Shown one piece after another: positions 17,122 through 27,763 of a DNA stretch of 64,000 bases. Position 1 is the stretch's first letter; each line of letters opens with the position of its first letter. The DNA comes from Photobacterium aquae (GTDB taxonomy: Bacteria > Pseudomonadota > Gammaproteobacteria > Enterobacterales > Vibrionaceae): the NCBI RefSeq assembly GCF_001029445.1, contig NZ_LDOT01000002.1, positions 248,001 to 312,000 on the forward strand, written 5' to 3'. A program made the translations under genes and the position numbers. The notes beneath the pieces are model-generated. The model was given only the letters and a program-made list of their open reading frames with translations. It had not been told where the DNA came from and did not search any database.

Positions 17122-17543
17122 AATCAGCTCCTGAGTGAGAGATATAATTAGATTTATATTGTCAGTATCAACGACCTACCCCCGTAGCCTGTTGCCGATA
17201 CCAACCGTTTTAATACAGCATAAGTATAAGATGCGGGGCTAAATATAACTTGATGGCTATCAAAATTACCAATAGCGAGTGAAATAAAATTTCAAATTTC
17301 AATATAGATCACAATTGACTTTTGTATTAAACACCGCCAGAAACACACCTAAGCAATTGAATAAGATGGGTTTTAATCTAAGCAACTAGCCAGTGAATAA
17401 CGTGTAATTATCTTACATTACTGTAAGCAACGTTACTTAACGTTACAAAATTAGAATTCAACTTTTTATTATGTTTTTTATTTTTACATTGCAGAAAAAG
17501 TTGATATGGATATTTAGATAGAGGGATAAATAATCAAGTTGAT
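17122..17543 (-). promoter_or_regulatory. ptsG promoter region
   Basis: This is a roughly 420-bp A/T-rich non-coding region between the tatD terminator and ptsG. It contains the CRP-like site at 17295-17316 and a repeated ACGTTAC motif near 17430-17446. No ORF in it has a convincing ribosome site. Confidence 0.55.
17295..17316 (-). promoter_or_regulatory. Possible CRP site upstream of ptsG
   Basis: On the minus strand a perfect half site TGTGATCTA is followed by a degenerate second half (TTGAAA). It lies about 175-195 bp before the ptsG start. CRP activates ptsG in enteric bacteria; binding here is inferred. Confidence 0.4.
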
Positions 17544-17571
17544 AAAAAAAAGGAGCTTTCGCTCCTTTTTT
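17544..17571. terminator. Intrinsic terminator after tatD
   Basis: GGAGC-TTTC-GCTCC is flanked by A8 and T6, so it can function both ways. It directly follows the tatD stop at 17576. Confidence 0.9.
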
Positions 17572-17575
17572 GTAC

Positions 17576-18355
17576 TTATTTTTGTTTGGCCTGCGAAAAA
17601 AGCCTAAAGAAGTTCTCAGTGGTCGCTTGTTCAACCTCCTGCACCGAAACGCCTTTAAGCAAGGCAATATAATCAGCAACTTCACGCACATAAGCTGGCT
17701 GGTTCTGCTTGCCGCGGTAAGGCACTGGCGCCAAATACGGGGAGTCAGTCTCAATCAACAAACGCTCTAATGGCACCTTGCTAACCACATTTTTCAACTC
17801 ACTCGCCTTGTTGAACGTAACGATACCTGAAATTGAAATGTAGAACCCCAGCTCCATTGCTGCCTGAGCCATTTCCAAGCTCTCGGTGAAGCAATGCAAC
17901 ACGCCACCACATTTCTCTGCGCCTTCTTCACGCAAAATTTGCAGGGTATCCTCGCGAGCCATTCGGGTATGGATGATCAGCGGTTTATTGAGCTCTACCG
18001 CCAAACGCACCTGCTGGCGGAAAATCTCTTTTTGCTGCTCGGCCAATTCGGGCTGGTAATGATAATCAAGCCCCGTCTCACCGATCGCCACAACGCGATC
18101 ATGCTGGGCATACTGCTTCAGCAGCTCAAAATCAAAACCTTCCTCGATATCGAGCGGGTGAACGCCGCATGACGCAAATACGTTTTCATGCGGCTCAATC
18201 ATCGCCATCATTGACGGAAAGCTCTTTAAGGTCACCCCTACAGACAAGAAATATTCGACACCACGGGCCTTCGCCTTAGCCAGTACATCATCGATCCCTG
18301 TATGCAGCTGTTCATAATCCAATTTATCCAGGTGACAATGTGAATCAACTAACAC
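17576..18355 (-). CDS. TatD-family metal-dependent hydrolase (YcfH type)
   Basis: This is a 259-residue TIM-barrel hydrolase of the TatD family; members act as DNases or D-aminoacyl-tRNA deacylase-like enzymes. Metal ligands are visible as DSHCHLD (4-10), ETGLDYH (93-99), IIHTR with its histidine near 128, HCF near 153 and ETDSPYLAP near 203. It follows holB by about 65 bp in the conserved mltG-tmk-holB-ycfH-ptsG order. YcfH is the matching E. coli orthologue; the exact substrate is uncertain. Confidence 0.95.
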   Translation of the reverse strand: MLVDSHCHLDKLDYEQLHTGIDDVLAKAKARGVEYFLSVGVTLKSFPSMMAMIEPHENVFASCGVHPLDIEEGFDFELLKQYAQHDRVVAIGETGLDYHYQPELAEQQKEIFRQQVRLAVELNKPLIIHTRMAREDTLQILREEGAEKCGGVLHCFTESLEMAQAAMELGFYISISGIVTFNKASELKNVVSKVPLERLLIETDSPYLAPVPYRGKQNQPAYVREVADYIALLKGVSVQEVEQATTENFFRLFSQAKQK

Positions 18356-18421
18356 GTTAACATCCTCGGTTTTTCAATCGACACCGATTTCACGGTGTTC
18401 AGTACAGTTTAACGATTGGCT

Positions 18422-19393
18422 TTACAACTTCGGCTGGGGCATAAACCCCATCAGCCAATCCATGATCAACAGCTCGGTATTCAAGCCGGTATGGGTATCC
18501 AATTGACGATGCAAAGCATTTGCCTTGCGGATCTGATTCATCAACAAAGGGGATGTCACAGCCGCCGCAGCCTGCTGAACAAGCGGCAGCGACTCGCTAT
18601 GTACCAAGAAAGAACCGGCCCCTTGCTGGAGTTTCAGGCAATCCACCAAAAAGTAGCTGACCCATGACAGGCTATGATGCCCCTCTTTGGCAAACATACC
18701 CACCAGTTCTTGCAATCCCAAATGAGGCGGCTGCAAAAAAGCCGCAAAAGCTGACAGCAAATTACCGTAACGAATATCCTGCCCTTGCTCGATAAACGCT
18801 TGCGTTGCCAATGGCGCGCAACCATTGATCCGCACAATTTCAAGCTTAACATCCTGCATCAACTGCCGGCCGACCCAACGGCGGGTATCCTGTTCATCAG
18901 GCATAGCCAAACGCCATTTGTTACAACGACTGTTAATCGTCGGCAACAATTTGTCCAACGCCTCGGCCATCAGTATAAACTGGCATCCGGCTGGCGGTTC
19001 TTCCAAGGTTTTCAACAAGGCATTGGCAGCCGCCTCCCCCATCGCATCGGCAAAATCAATTTGCATGATCCGCTGCCCCCCTAACTGAGAGGTTTCCACA
19101 GCCAGACGGGTGCATTTACGGATGGTATCAACGCCAATCTGTTTACCGGCTTGCTCGGGGGCGACTTGATGGTAATCAGGGTGATTGCCTGCCTCGAAAA
19201 GTCGGCAACTATGACAGACCCCGCATGGTTCGGTAACACCATTGCTACACAGCAAGGTTTTTGACAATTGCCGGGCTAGGGCCTCTCGGCCGCTGCCTGC
19301 CGGGGCAAGCAACAAAATCGCGTGGTGCAGGCGCTCTTGATCCAAGAGCTGCTGCCATTGTTGCCATAAGGATTCTTGCCACGGATACAGCAT
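18422..19393 (-). CDS. holB: DNA polymerase III subunit delta'
   Basis: This is the 323-residue delta' subunit of the clamp loader. The N-terminal AAA+ fold has a degenerate P-loop (LLAPAGSGREALA), a zinc module CGVCHSC with an upstream cysteine, sensor-type LLKTLEEPPAG and SRC (NSRCNKWRL), followed by helical domains. The delta' subunit does not hydrolyse ATP, in line with the altered P-loop. The ATG at 19393 overlaps the tmk stop (TAATG), which indicates translational coupling. A longer frame to 19411 lies inside tmk. Confidence 0.95.
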   Translation of the reverse strand: MLYPWQESLWQQWQQLLDQERLHHAILLLAPAGSGREALARQLSKTLLCSNGVTEPCGVCHSCRLFEAGNHPDYHQVAPEQAGKQIGVDTIRKCTRLAVETSQLGGQRIMQIDFADAMGEAAANALLKTLEEPPAGCQFILMAEALDKLLPTINSRCNKWRLAMPDEQDTRRWVGRQLMQDVKLEIVRINGCAPLATQAFIEQGQDIRYGNLLSAFAAFLQPPHLGLQELVGMFAKEGHHSLSWVSYFLVDCLKLQQGAGSFLVHSESLPLVQQAAAAVTSPLLMNQIRKANALHRQLDTHTGLNTELLIMDWLMGFMPQPKL

Positions 19394-20022
19394 TATTGCT
19401 GCTCCAACCATTGCTTGACGGCCTGACGCACGTCAGCAGTGACGGCTTCCAGCGATTGCCCCGCGTCAACGATGACCACGCTTGGATCAGCCTCGGACAA
19501 TTCAAGAAAACGGGCACGGGCACGGTGGAAAAAATCAATATTCATCTGCTCGATACGGTCCAGCTCACCACGGCCGCGGGCACGCTCGAGACCTAGCACT
19601 GGGTCGATATCCATATAAATAGTTAAGTCAGGTCGAAAATCACCTAACACCGTATCACGCAGGCTCGCCATTACTTGCTTGTCAAAGCCCCGGCCACCGC
19701 CCTGATAGGCCTGTGACGACATGTCATGACGGTCGCCAACCACCCAGCTATCACGCGCCAGGGCCGGCTTAATCACGTTTTCCACCAGTTGCGATCGTGC
19801 CGCGTACAGTAGCAGCAACTCAGCCATATCGGTTAACGGCTCATCGGGATGGCCTTCTTTGACCAAAGTACGCATCTGCTCAGCCAGAGGCGTTCCTCCC
19901 GGCTCACGGGTCGCCGTAATATTTTCAATACCGTGAAGTAGCAGCTCCTCGGTCACCTGCTTGATAGCCGTGCTTTTCCCTGCCCCTTCAAGCCCTTCAA
20001 TTACAATAAATTTACCAGTCAT
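19393..20022 (-). CDS. tmk: Thymidylate kinase
   Basis: This 209-residue enzyme converts dTMP to dTDP with ATP. The P-loop is GLEGAGKST (9-17), the DR-x motif region is REPGGT near 40, the DRH motif is [18 protein letters not shown] near 95 and the LID-type arginines lie in [13 protein letters not shown]. Length is normal. It is tightly packed: one base separates its ATG from the mltG stop, and its own stop overlaps the holB start. Confidence 0.97.
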   Translation of the reverse strand: MTGKFIVIEGLEGAGKSTAIKQVTEELLLHGIENITATREPGGTPLAEQMRTLVKEGHPDEPLTDMAELLLLYAARSQLVENVIKPALARDSWVVGDRHDMSSQAYQGGGRGFDKQVMASLRDTVLGDFRPDLTIYMDIDPVLGLERARGRGELDRIEQMNIDFFHRARARFLELSEADPSVVIVDAGQSLEAVTADVRQAVKQWLEQQ

Positions 20023-20023
20023 C

Positions 20024-21034
20024 TTATTTTCTTAGCGATTTTAGGTACACCCGAACGGCACGATTATGCTCAGCCAGTGTACGTGAAAAAGTATGGCCAC
20101 CCTTGCCATCGGCAACAAAGTAAAAGTAGCTGCTCTGATCAGGCTTCACCGCCGCCAGCACAGAAGCCTTGCTCGGCATGGCAATCGGCGTTGGCGGCAA
20201 ACCGAAAATGGTATAGGTGTTGTATGGAGTCGGTGTACGCAAATCGCGCTTACGAATATTGCCATCGTACTTGTCACCCATACCGTAAATCACCGTAGGA
20301 TCGGTTTGCAGGCGCATCCCCTTGTCCAAACGGTTCATGAATACAGACGATACCACCCCGCGCTCACCGTCCACGGCGGTTTCTTTTTCGATAATAGACG
20401 CCATGATCAAAGCCTCGTAAGGCGTCTTGAGCGGAATCGACTGATCTCGGCTCTTCCAAGCGCTATCAAGCAGCTCTGCCATATCACGGTAGGCTCGGCG
20501 CAACACATCCAGATCACTGGTTCCCGCCGTATAGTGGTAGGTTTCCGGAAGCAGGTAGCCTTCTAGCTTATTCACATTGGCACCGATTGCCTTAGCGACC
20601 TCGGCCTCACTCATCCCTTCACTGGCGTGAGTAATAAACGGAGCCTCGGCAAGCTGCGCGCGCCAGTCAGTGAAGCGATCACCTTCAACCAAGGTAATAG
20701 AGAACTGGTGTTCCCGACCTGATGCCACCAGCGCCAATACATCGCGCAGCGTCATTCCAGGTGCAACAAGATAAGTACCACTTTTCAGACGGGTCAACTG
20801 AGGCTCCAACTTGGGAATCCAACGCGTCCAAGGTGATACGGGTATGATATCATCGCTGTCTAATTGGGCCAGCAGCCCCCGAAACGAGGTACCTGACTTG
20901 ACTGCCAACAAAACCGGTTCGCTGTTCGCTACCGGGGCATTCAGTGATGATTTGACTTGCTGATATGACCAGCCCAACGCTCCGGCCGCCATAACCCCCA
21001 GCAAGACGACTAGGATCACCAACTTCTTTAGCAC
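20024..21034 (-). CDS. mltG: Endolytic murein transglycosylase
   Basis: This is a 336-residue inner-membrane protein of the YceG/MltG family, which cleaves nascent glycan strands and probably sets their length. One N-terminal membrane anchor (about 5-22), a LysM-like subdomain, then the catalytic region with the glutamate in [11 protein letters not shown] near 220 and the conserved [20 protein letters not shown] near 273-291. Its start overlaps the pabC end by 7 bp, so it belongs to the pabC-mltG-tmk-holB operon. Confidence 0.96.
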   Translation of the reverse strand: MLKKLVILVVLLGVMAAGALGWSYQQVKSSLNAPVANSEPVLLAVKSGTSFRGLLAQLDSDDIIPVSPWTRWIPKLEPQLTRLKSGTYLVAPGMTLRDVLALVASGREHQFSITLVEGDRFTDWRAQLAEAPFITHASEGMSEAEVAKAIGANVNKLEGYLLPETYHYTAGTSDLDVLRRAYRDMAELLDSAWKSRDQSIPLKTPYEALIMASIIEKETAVDGERGVVSSVFMNRLDKGMRLQTDPTVIYGMGDKYDGNIRKRDLRTPTPYNTYTIFGLPPTPIAMPSKASVLAAVKPDQSSYFYFVADGKGGHTFSRTLAEHNRAVRVYLKSLRK

Positions 21035-21864
21035 GTATACAACCTCTTGTTCAGCTCAACCAGCGCACTGCGCTCGCGAAAAGATATTCCATTGATTTCA
21101 TTAATCGGCACCAAGGCCATCAGGGCATTGGTAATAAACACCTCATCGGCCGCTAATACGGTTTCAATCGGCGCTTTAACCAGCCGCGTATGATACCCCA
21201 TTGCCTCCAGCAATTCGATAACATGGCGGCGCATTACTCCTTCAACGCCCGACGTATCAAGCGCCGGCGAATACACCTGATCACCTTTGCGCCAAAAAAT
21301 ATTCGAGGCGACGGTTTCCACTACATACCCGTCCACATCACACACTAGGGCATCGACCCAGCCATGCTGTTCTACCTCACGCTTAAGCATTACCTGCTCC
21401 AAGCGGTTGAGGTGCTTTAATCCGGCCAGCATCGGCGCTTTAGCCAATGACTGCCGACACACCCCCAGTGCAATTCCATCATGTTGCCATTGAGTATAAT
21501 GGGCAGGCCACGCAAACGTCGAAATCACCACCTGCGTATCGTTGCAACCGGCTGCGCTGTAACCACGCCCGCCACTGCCACGGCTGATAAGAATTTTGAT
21601 ACCCGCTTTACTACTGCTATTAACCGCCTCTTGCGGAGGGCACAGATCGGCAGCCAACTGATGGACACTCTCCGTTAGTGCCCCCCAATCAGGAGCGCTA
21701 ATCGCCAGCCTTTCCAGAGCAGTCTGCAAACGCGCCAAATGATACGGCCATAATCGAACCTTGCCTTGTTCCACCAGCATCGTGGTGAAACACCCATCAC
21801 CATATTGCATCGCCCTGTCGCTCACCGCGACCGATGACGCTTTCACACCATTGATTAGGATCAT
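21028..21864 (-). CDS. pabC: 4-amino-4-deoxychorismate lyase
   Basis: This 278-residue PLP enzyme of fold type IV releases pyruvate from aminodeoxychorismate to give p-aminobenzoate for folate. Visible motifs are SDRAMQYGDGCFTTM (16-30), the PLP lysine in LAGLKHLNRLEQ (about residue 150) and TVASNIFW. I placed the start at the ATG at 21864, preceded by AGGGTGGTGG. The seven extra codons up to 21885 lack support. It is separated from fabF by a strong terminator, unlike a simple read-through operon. Confidence 0.93.
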   Translation of the reverse strand: MILINGVKASSVAVSDRAMQYGDGCFTTMLVEQGKVRLWPYHLARLQTALERLAISAPDWGALTESVHQLAADLCPPQEAVNSSSKAGIKILISRGSGGRGYSAAGCNDTQVVISTFAWPAHYTQWQHDGIALGVCRQSLAKAPMLAGLKHLNRLEQVMLKREVEQHGWVDALVCDVDGYVVETVASNIFWRKGDQVYSPALDTSGVEGVMRRHVIELLEAMGYHTRLVKAPIETVLAADEVFITNALMALVPINEINGISFRERSALVELNKRLYTC

Positions 21865-21964
21865 CCACCACCCTATTTGCGACATTTGCGAAAGACCAGC
21901 CAGTGAGGCCAGCTCGGCAAAAAATAAGACCTATCACCGCCTGTGTTCAGACATAGCACAGAGA

Positions 21965-22002
21965 TAAAAAAACGGCCCAACGCAATGCGTTGGGCCGTCT
22001 AT
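21965..22002 (-). terminator. Strong intrinsic terminator after fabF
   Basis: A nearly perfect palindrome (ACGGCCCAACGC / GCGTTGGGCCGT) is followed on the minus strand by T7. It lies between fabF and pabC and should limit read-through from the fatty-acid genes. Confidence 0.9.
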
Positions 22003-22043
22003 CATAACAGGTCACATAAAAGATTATGATAACCGGTTATCCA

Positions 22044-23285
22044 TTAGATTTTCTTGAATAGCAAAGAGCCGTTGGTTCCACCGAAACCGAACGAGTTACA
22101 CAGTGCGTATTCCATATTTTTCACTTGGCGAGCTTCGCCTGGAACGTAGTCCAGATCACAACCTTCATCCGGGTTATCCAGGTTGATTGTCGGCGGTACC
22201 GCCTGCTCGCACAGTGACAGAGCTGTGATGATCGCTTCAACTGAACCCGCAGCACCCAATAGGTGGCCGGTCATAGACTTAGTAGAAGAAACCATAACCT
22301 TGCTGGCAGCCGCGCCCATTGCGCGCTTGATGCCAAGTGTTTCTGCAACGTCACCAGCAGGTGTCGATGTACCGTGAGCATTCACATAGCCGATTTGGTC
22401 AGCATTGATACCCGCATCACGGATAGCCGCTTCCATTGCCAGTGCGCCACCAGAACCATCGGCACTTGGTGAAGTCATGTGATAAGCATCACCACTCATA
22501 CCAAAGCCAACAACTTCTGCATAAATTTTCGCACCACGTGCTTTCGCATGCTCGTATTCTTCAAGCATCATCATACCGGCGCCATCGCCTAGTACGAAAC
22601 CATCGCGGTCTTTGTCCCAAGGGCGAGATGCCGCCTGTGGGTCATCATTGCGAGTAGACAGTGCCTTCGCAGCAGCGAAACCACCCATACCCAATGGGGT
22701 TGATGCTTTTTCAGCACCACCGGCCAGCATGGCGTCTGCATCGCCGTATGCAATCATACGTGCGGCATGGCCAATATTGTGCAGACCCGTTGTACAAGCA
22801 GTCGAAATAGCAATATTCGGACCACGCATACCATGCATGATAGACAGGTGACCAGCGATCATGTTCACGATTGTAGACGGAACAAAGAATGGGCTGATCT
22901 TGCGCGGGCCTTTTTCAAGAAGTGCCTGATGGTTTGTCTCGATAAGACCTAGACCACCAATACCAGAACCAATTGCCACGCCTACGCGCGGGCCGTTCTC
23001 TTCAGTAATTTCAAGACCAGAGTCTTTAATTGCTTGTACGCCTGCTGCGATACCGTACTGGATAAATAGATCCATTTTACGGGCATCTTTCTTGGACATG
23101 TAGTCTTCACAGTTGAAGTCTTTGACCAATCCAGCAAAACGGGTAGCAAATGCGCTAGCATCAAAATGTTCAATAGTGCAGATACCGCTGGTGCCGGCAA
23201 GTAGAGCATTCCAAGAAGACTCAACTGTATTGCCTACCGGTGATAGCATACCCATGCCAGTAACAACAACGCGACGCTTAGACAC
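22044..23285 (-). CDS. fabF: Beta-ketoacyl-ACP synthase II
   Basis: This 413-residue condensing enzyme elongates acyl-ACP with malonyl-ACP, including the temperature-sensitive step to cis-vaccenate. The catalytic triad of the C-H-H class is visible: C164 in [11 protein letters not shown], a histidine in [11 protein letters not shown] (about 304) and a histidine in [12 protein letters not shown] (about 341). The C-terminal [12 protein letters not shown] loop is present. It follows acpP by about 85 bp, as in E. coli. Confidence 0.97.
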   Translation of the reverse strand: MSKRRVVVTGMGMLSPVGNTVESSWNALLAGTSGICTIEHFDASAFATRFAGLVKDFNCEDYMSKKDARKMDLFIQYGIAAGVQAIKDSGLEITEENGPRVGVAIGSGIGGLGLIETNHQALLEKGPRKISPFFVPSTIVNMIAGHLSIMHGMRGPNIAISTACTTGLHNIGHAARMIAYGDADAMLAGGAEKASTPLGMGGFAAAKALSTRNDDPQAASRPWDKDRDGFVLGDGAGMMMLEEYEHAKARGAKIYAEVVGFGMSGDAYHMTSPSADGSGGALAMEAAIRDAGINADQIGYVNAHGTSTPAGDVAETLGIKRAMGAAASKVMVSSTKSMTGHLLGAAGSVEAIITALSLCEQAVPPTINLDNPDEGCDLDYVPGEARQVKNMEYALCNSFGFGGTNGSLLFKKI

Positions 23286-23370
23286 GATTCATTTCTCCGG
23301 GACTTGAGGATAAAACAGATTGCAAAAGAAATCAGGCGGTCATGGAGACCGCCTGGAGGGAGTTCGTCAA

Positions 23371-23607
23371 TTACTCAGATGCGCCAACAACGTAGTCGAT
23401 TGCAGCTTGAACTGTAGTAATTTTTTCAGCTTCTTCGTCAGGAATCTCAGTGTCGAATTCTTCTTCAAGAGCCATTACTAGTTCAACTGTATCTAGAGAG
23501 TCTGCGCCTAGATCGTCAACGAAAGATGCTTCGTTCTTAACTTCTGCTTCGTCTACACCTAGTTGCTCAACGATGATTTTCTTTACGCGTTCTTCGATGT
23601 TGCTCAT
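23371..23607 (-). CDS. acpP: Acyl carrier protein
   Basis: This 78-residue acidic four-helix protein carries the growing acyl chain on 4'-phosphopantetheine. The attachment serine is S37 in [20 protein letters not shown]. Length and sequence are nearly those of E. coli AcpP. It lies between fabG and fabF with a 157-bp upstream gap that may hold an extra promoter, which would fit the high demand for ACP. Confidence 0.98.
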   Translation of the reverse strand: MSNIEERVKKIIVEQLGVDEAEVKNEASFVDDLGADSLDTVELVMALEEEFDTEIPDEEAEKITTVQAAIDYVVGASE

Positions 23608-23764
23608 TAATCTATTTCCTTAAAACAAGAATTCGCTAATGCGATTTGCTGTAGTTTATTCAATACTGCAAAAGTTGCAATACTCAACTCGCTGGTCAAA
23701 CCACGATTTACCGTTAAATCAAGTTGAGTTTGACTTGCATCAGCAAGTTATGCAACTTTTTTGA

Positions 23765-24499
23765 TTAAATCATATACATGCCGCCATTGACATGTAGGGT
23801 CTCACCGGTCACATAACCAGCATCATTAGAGGCTAAGAAAGCAACAGCTGCTGCAATTTCACGCGGATCACCCAAACGGCCAGCCGGAACATTCGCCAAT
23901 GTCGCGGCACGCTGATCGTCATTTAGGGCTTTGGTCATATCTGTTTCAATGAAACCAGGCGCTACTGTGTTCACAGTAATACCACGAGAAGCCACTTCAC
24001 GAGCCATCGACTTGGTAAAACCAACCAAGCCCGCTTTCGCAGCCGCATAGTTAGTCTGACCAGCATTGCCCATTGTACCAACAACAGAGCCGATGTTGAT
24101 GATACGGCCGTAACGCTTCTTCATCATGGAACGCAGTACCGCTTTTGACAAACGGAATACAGAGGTCAGGTTGGTATCAAGGATATCCTGCCACTCATCA
24201 TCTTTCATGCGCATCAGCAGATTGTCGCGAGTAATACCTGCATTGTTAATCAGAATATCGATATCGCCGAATTCTTCTTTGATTTGCTTAAGTACTGACT
24301 CGACAGACTCAGGGTCAGTCACGTTCAATGCCAAGCCCTTGCCGTTGCCGCCAAGATATGCACTGATCGCTTCAGCGCCGTTTTCAGAGGTTGCAGTACC
24401 AATAACGGTTGCGCCACGCTCAACAAGAATTTCAGCAATCGCACGGCCGATACCACGGCTAGCGCCCGTTACCAGAGCAATTTTACCTTCCAGGCTCAT
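23765..24499 (-). CDS. fabG: 3-oxoacyl-ACP reductase
   Basis: This 244-residue short-chain dehydrogenase reduces beta-ketoacyl-ACP with NADPH. The cofactor loop is TGASRGIGRAI (11-21), NNAG follows near 85, and the catalytic residues are S in INIGSVVGT, with Y and K in NYAAAKAG (about 150-155). AGAGGAATAACA precedes the ATG at 24499, which starts the protein at MSLEGKIALVTG. The longer frame to 24514 is not needed. It is the fourth gene of the plsX-fabH-fabD-fabG series. Confidence 0.97.
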   Translation of the reverse strand: MSLEGKIALVTGASRGIGRAIAEILVERGATVIGTATSENGAEAISAYLGGNGKGLALNVTDPESVESVLKQIKEEFGDIDILINNAGITRDNLLMRMKDDEWQDILDTNLTSVFRLSKAVLRSMMKKRYGRIINIGSVVGTMGNAGQTNYAAAKAGLVGFTKSMAREVASRGITVNTVAPGFIETDMTKALNDDQRAATLANVPAGRLGDPREIAAAVAFLASNDAGYVTGETLHVNGGMYMI

Positions 24500-24569
24500 T
24501 GTTATTCCTCTCAAATGGGTATGGAGTCCCTGCCAGAATGCCTTGTGGCTACCCTAGCAGGTCACATTA

Positions 24570-25493
24570 TTATTTTGCCGCTTCTAGGCTAGCAGGATCG
24601 TTCACTGCAGCACCGCCCAGCGAGCGCTCGATACGCTTAGTCAGGCCAGTCAGCACTTTACCCGGGCCAAACTCAAGCAGAGATTCAATACCCTCGCCAG
24701 CCATGCGCTCAACAGACTCAGTCCAACGTACTGGGCCGTATAGTTGCTTAACCAGTGCCAACTTGATAGCAGCAGGATCAGTCTCCGTCGCCACATCGGC
24801 GTTGTTGATCACAGGGATCGCAGGCGCATTGAACTCAATGGCTTCCAATGCAACAGCTAGCTTCTCGGCAGCAGGCTTCATCAGCTCACAGTGAGATGGC
24901 ACAGAAACCGGCAGCGGCAATGCACGCTTGGCACCCGCTTCCTTACATAGCGCGTTAGCACGCTCTACCGCTTCTTTGTTACCGGCGATAACCACCTGAC
25001 CAGGTGAGTTAAAGTTAACCGGCGAACAAACCTGATCCTGAGCAGCTTCCGCACACGCCTTGGCAATCGCATCGTTGTCCAAACCGATAATGGCAGACAT
25101 TGCGCCAACACCGGCAGGAACCGCTTCTTGCATCAGCTGACCACGAAGCTCAACAAGCTTCACAGCCTCTTTGAAATCAATCACACCGGCACAAACCAGT
25201 GCTGAGTACTCACCGAGGCTGTGACCAGCAAGAACCGCTGGCTGAGCGCCACCCTGCTCTTGCCATACACGCCAAATCGCCACTGAAGAAGTCAGTAGTG
25301 CAGGCTGGGTACGGTGAGTTTGGTTCAGATCTTCGACTGGGCCATTTTGTACCAGTGCCCACAGGTCATAGCCTAGGGCATCAGACGCTTCAGCAAAAGT
25401 CTGCTTAACAACGTCAAACTGCTCGGCCAGCTCAGCCAGCATACCTACTGTCTGAGAACCCTGACCCGGGAAAACAACTGCGAACTTAGACAT
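24570..25493 (-). CDS. fabD: Malonyl-CoA:ACP transacylase
   Basis: This 307-residue enzyme loads malonate onto ACP. The nucleophile serine lies in the elbow GHSLGEYSAL (about residue 92) and the catalytic histidine in VPSHCELM (about 201). The opening FAVVFPGQGSQTVGM is typical. The ATG at 25493 has AAGGA upstream, and the 19 additional N-terminal codons of the longer frame are not family-like. Confidence 0.97.
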   Translation of the reverse strand: MSKFAVVFPGQGSQTVGMLAELAEQFDVVKQTFAEASDALGYDLWALVQNGPVEDLNQTHRTQPALLTSSVAIWRVWQEQGGAQPAVLAGHSLGEYSALVCAGVIDFKEAVKLVELRGQLMQEAVPAGVGAMSAIIGLDNDAIAKACAEAAQDQVCSPVNFNSPGQVVIAGNKEAVERANALCKEAGAKRALPLPVSVPSHCELMKPAAEKLAVALEAIEFNAPAIPVINNADVATETDPAAIKLALVKQLYGPVRWTESVERMAGEGIESLLEFGPGKVLTGLTKRIERSLGGAAVNDPASLEAAK

Positions 25494-25578
25494 TCGAGAA
25501 TCCTTATTCTGTTTCTGGCACCCGCCAGATTTAGGGGGAGTCAATAACACTCCCCAAATAACACAATGATAAAATTCG

Positions 25579-26535
25579 TTAGAACTTCACCAGGGCAGAA
25601 CCCCAAGTGAAACCGCCGCCAAAGGCTTCCAGAAGAAGCGTCTGGCCACGTTGGATGCGACCGTCACGAACGGCTTCGTCCAATGCTGTGGGCACGGTGG
25701 CCGCCGATGTGTTGCCGTGGCGGTCAAGCGTCACAACCACCTGATCCATCGACATCGACAACTTTTTGGCCGTCGCGGTAATAATACGCATATTGGCCTG
25801 ATGGGGAACCAGCCAGTCTAGTTCTGACTTGTCCATATTATTGGCGGCCAATGTGTCCTTCACAAGGTTAGACAGTTGGGTAACCGCCACTTTGAACACT
25901 TCGTTACCCGCCATATACAGCCACTTGTCGTCGCTGAACGCTTGACCGTGATCAGGCACAGCAAGGCTTAGCAAGCCACCGAAATGACCATCAGCATGAA
26001 GATGGGTGGAAATAATGCCAGGCTCTTCGCTCGCACCCACAACTACGGCACCCGCAGCATCACCGAACAAAATGATCGTGGAACGATCATCTGGGGCACA
26101 TTTATGAGAAAGCGCATCAGCACCAATAACCAGTACATTTTTCGCCATACCGGTTTTGATGTGCTGATCGGCAATACTCAAGGCGTACACAAAGCCTGAA
26201 CACGCCGCGGCAATATCGAAGGCTGGGCAACCCTTGATATCCAGCATTCCCTGCACCTGACAGGCAGCCGAAGGGAATGAATGGCTGGCGCTGGTTGTCG
26301 CGACAATGATCAGATCAATGTCTTCCTTATTAATGCCAGCCATTTCGATGGCATTAAGGGAGGCCTGATAGCCCATCACAGCCACGCTTTCGTCAGCATT
26401 GGCAATGCGGCGCTCACGAATACCGGTGCGTGCAACGATCCACTCATCGCTAGTGTCAACCATTTGCTCTAGGTCGGCATTAGTACGGATTTGTTCCGGC
26501 AGGTAACTGCCAGTACCTAAAATTTTGCTATACAT
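25579..26535 (-). CDS. fabH: Beta-ketoacyl-ACP synthase III
   Basis: This 318-residue initiating condensing enzyme joins acetyl-CoA to malonyl-ACP. The catalytic cysteine is C112 in [11 protein letters not shown], with the histidine in [11 protein letters not shown] and the asparagine in DRHGNTSAA. It follows plsX by only 5 bp. Full length, no anomalies. Confidence 0.97.
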   Translation of the reverse strand: MYSKILGTGSYLPEQIRTNADLEQMVDTSDEWIVARTGIRERRIANADESVAVMGYQASLNAIEMAGINKEDIDLIIVATTSASHSFPSAACQVQGMLDIKGCPAFDIAAACSGFVYALSIADQHIKTGMAKNVLVIGADALSHKCAPDDRSTIILFGDAAGAVVVGASEEPGIISTHLHADGHFGGLLSLAVPDHGQAFSDDKWLYMAGNEVFKVAVTQLSNLVKDTLAANNMDKSELDWLVPHQANMRIITATAKKLSMSMDQVVVTLDRHGNTSAATVPTALDEAVRDGRIQRGQTLLLEAFGGGFTWGSALVKF

Positions 26536-26540
26536 GAAGA

Positions 26541-27563
26541 CTAATAATGCCTCTCGAGTAAGACTTCTTCCAAACGGTCACTGATTTTAGTCGGTATTTG
26601 CCGCTTGACCTCGTTCACAGCCTCGCCAATCGCATTGGTAAATGCTGTGATGTCAGCACTTCCATGGCTTTTTACCACGATACCGCGCAATCCTAACAGA
26701 CTCGCGCCATTATACTGGTCGGGTTTCAGCTGGTTTACCGTCTCAAATAGGTCACGAAACAGCCATTTGGCGACAAGTCGCTTAACTGGATGCTCCGCAA
26801 TCGCTTTTTTCAAGCTCGCGATAAACAGGTTGGCGACGCCTTCGCTGGTTTTCAGGCTAACATTGCCGACAAAACCATCGCAGACGATAACATCCGCTTT
26901 GCCCGTATAAATTTGGTCACCTTCCAAGAAGCCAACGTAGTTGATATCGTCCAAATCTGCCAACATTTCAGCACAACGACGAACTTGATCGTTCCCCTTG
27001 ATGTGCTCCTCACCGATATTCAGCAAGGCCACGGTAGGATTCGGTGTGCCTTGCTCGGCCAGCACCGCCCCCATCACCGCAAACTGAAACAACGTATCAG
27101 CATCGCAAGATACATTGGCACCAAGATCAAGTAGCCAAGTACGCTTGCTGCCCAACGTCGGGATTGCAGAGACCAACGCCGGACGATCAACACCAGGAAG
27201 TTGCTTGAGAATATAACGGGACAATGCCATCAACGCACCGGTATTGCCCGCACTCACGCAAGCATCTGCCGTTCCGTCTGAAACTGCATCAAGAGCAGCA
27301 CGCATCGAGGAGCCTTGACTTCGGCGCAGAGCCTGAGAAGGACGCGTATCGTTTGCGATAACGTTATCGCAATGGACGATCTGGATTCGAGGGTGATTCG
27401 TTTGGTTCAGGAGAGATAATTGGGATGTGATCGCACTTAGATCACCGAATAGGACTACTTTTAGCTCAGGGAATTGCAACAGTGCCTGCACGGAGGCAGG
27501 CACTGTTACTTGAGGACCGAAGTCCCCGCCCATTGCATCAAGTGCAACGGTTAGACCACTCAA
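26541..27563 (-). CDS. plsX: Phosphate acyltransferase PlsX
   Basis: This 340-residue peripheral protein converts acyl-ACP to acyl-phosphate, the donor for PlsY in phosphatidic acid synthesis. It opens with [16 protein letters not shown] and contains [12 protein letters not shown] near 108-118 and [13 protein letters not shown] near 230-243. The gene sits 9 bp after rpmF, so it is transcribed with yceD-rpmF and the fab genes, tying membrane lipid supply to ribosome growth. Confidence 0.97.
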   Translation of the reverse strand: MSGLTVALDAMGGDFGPQVTVPASVQALLQFPELKVVLFGDLSAITSQLSLLNQTNHPRIQIVHCDNVIANDTRPSQALRRSQGSSMRAALDAVSDGTADACVSAGNTGALMALSRYILKQLPGVDRPALVSAIPTLGSKRTWLLDLGANVSCDADTLFQFAVMGAVLAEQGTPNPTVALLNIGEEHIKGNDQVRRCAEMLADLDDINYVGFLEGDQIYTGKADVIVCDGFVGNVSLKTSEGVANLFIASLKKAIAEHPVKRLVAKWLFRDLFETVNQLKPDQYNGASLLGLRGIVVKSHGSADITAFTNAIGEAVNEVKRQIPTKISDRLEEVLLERHY

Positions 27564-27572
27564 GGCTCAACC

Positions 27573-27743
27573 TTACTTGTTGATAACCTTACGGCCACGG
27601 TAGAAACCGTCAGCAGTTACGTGGTGACGTAGGTGAGTTTCACCACTTGCAGAATCTACAGATACAGCTGCAGTTGTTAGTGCATCGTGTGAACGACGCA
27701 TACCACGTGCTGAACGTGATTTTTTGCTCTTTTGTACGGCCAT
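27573..27743 (-). CDS. rpmF: 50S ribosomal protein L32
   Basis: This 56-residue basic ribosomal protein begins [20 protein letters not shown] and ends [10 protein letters not shown], matching proteobacterial L32. It lacks the four-cysteine zinc motif found in some lineages. It is translated from the ATG at 27743, directly downstream of yceD and upstream of plsX in the conserved order. Confidence 0.97.
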   Translation of the reverse strand: MAVQKSKKSRSARGMRRSHDALTTAAVSVDSASGETHLRHHVTADGFYRGRKVINK

Positions 27744-27763
27744 TAACCCTACTCCTGTTAAAA

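Noticed and set aside
27573..27743. Zinc-binding form of L32
   Set aside because: The cysteines of the C+ form are absent; this is the ordinary C-minus type.
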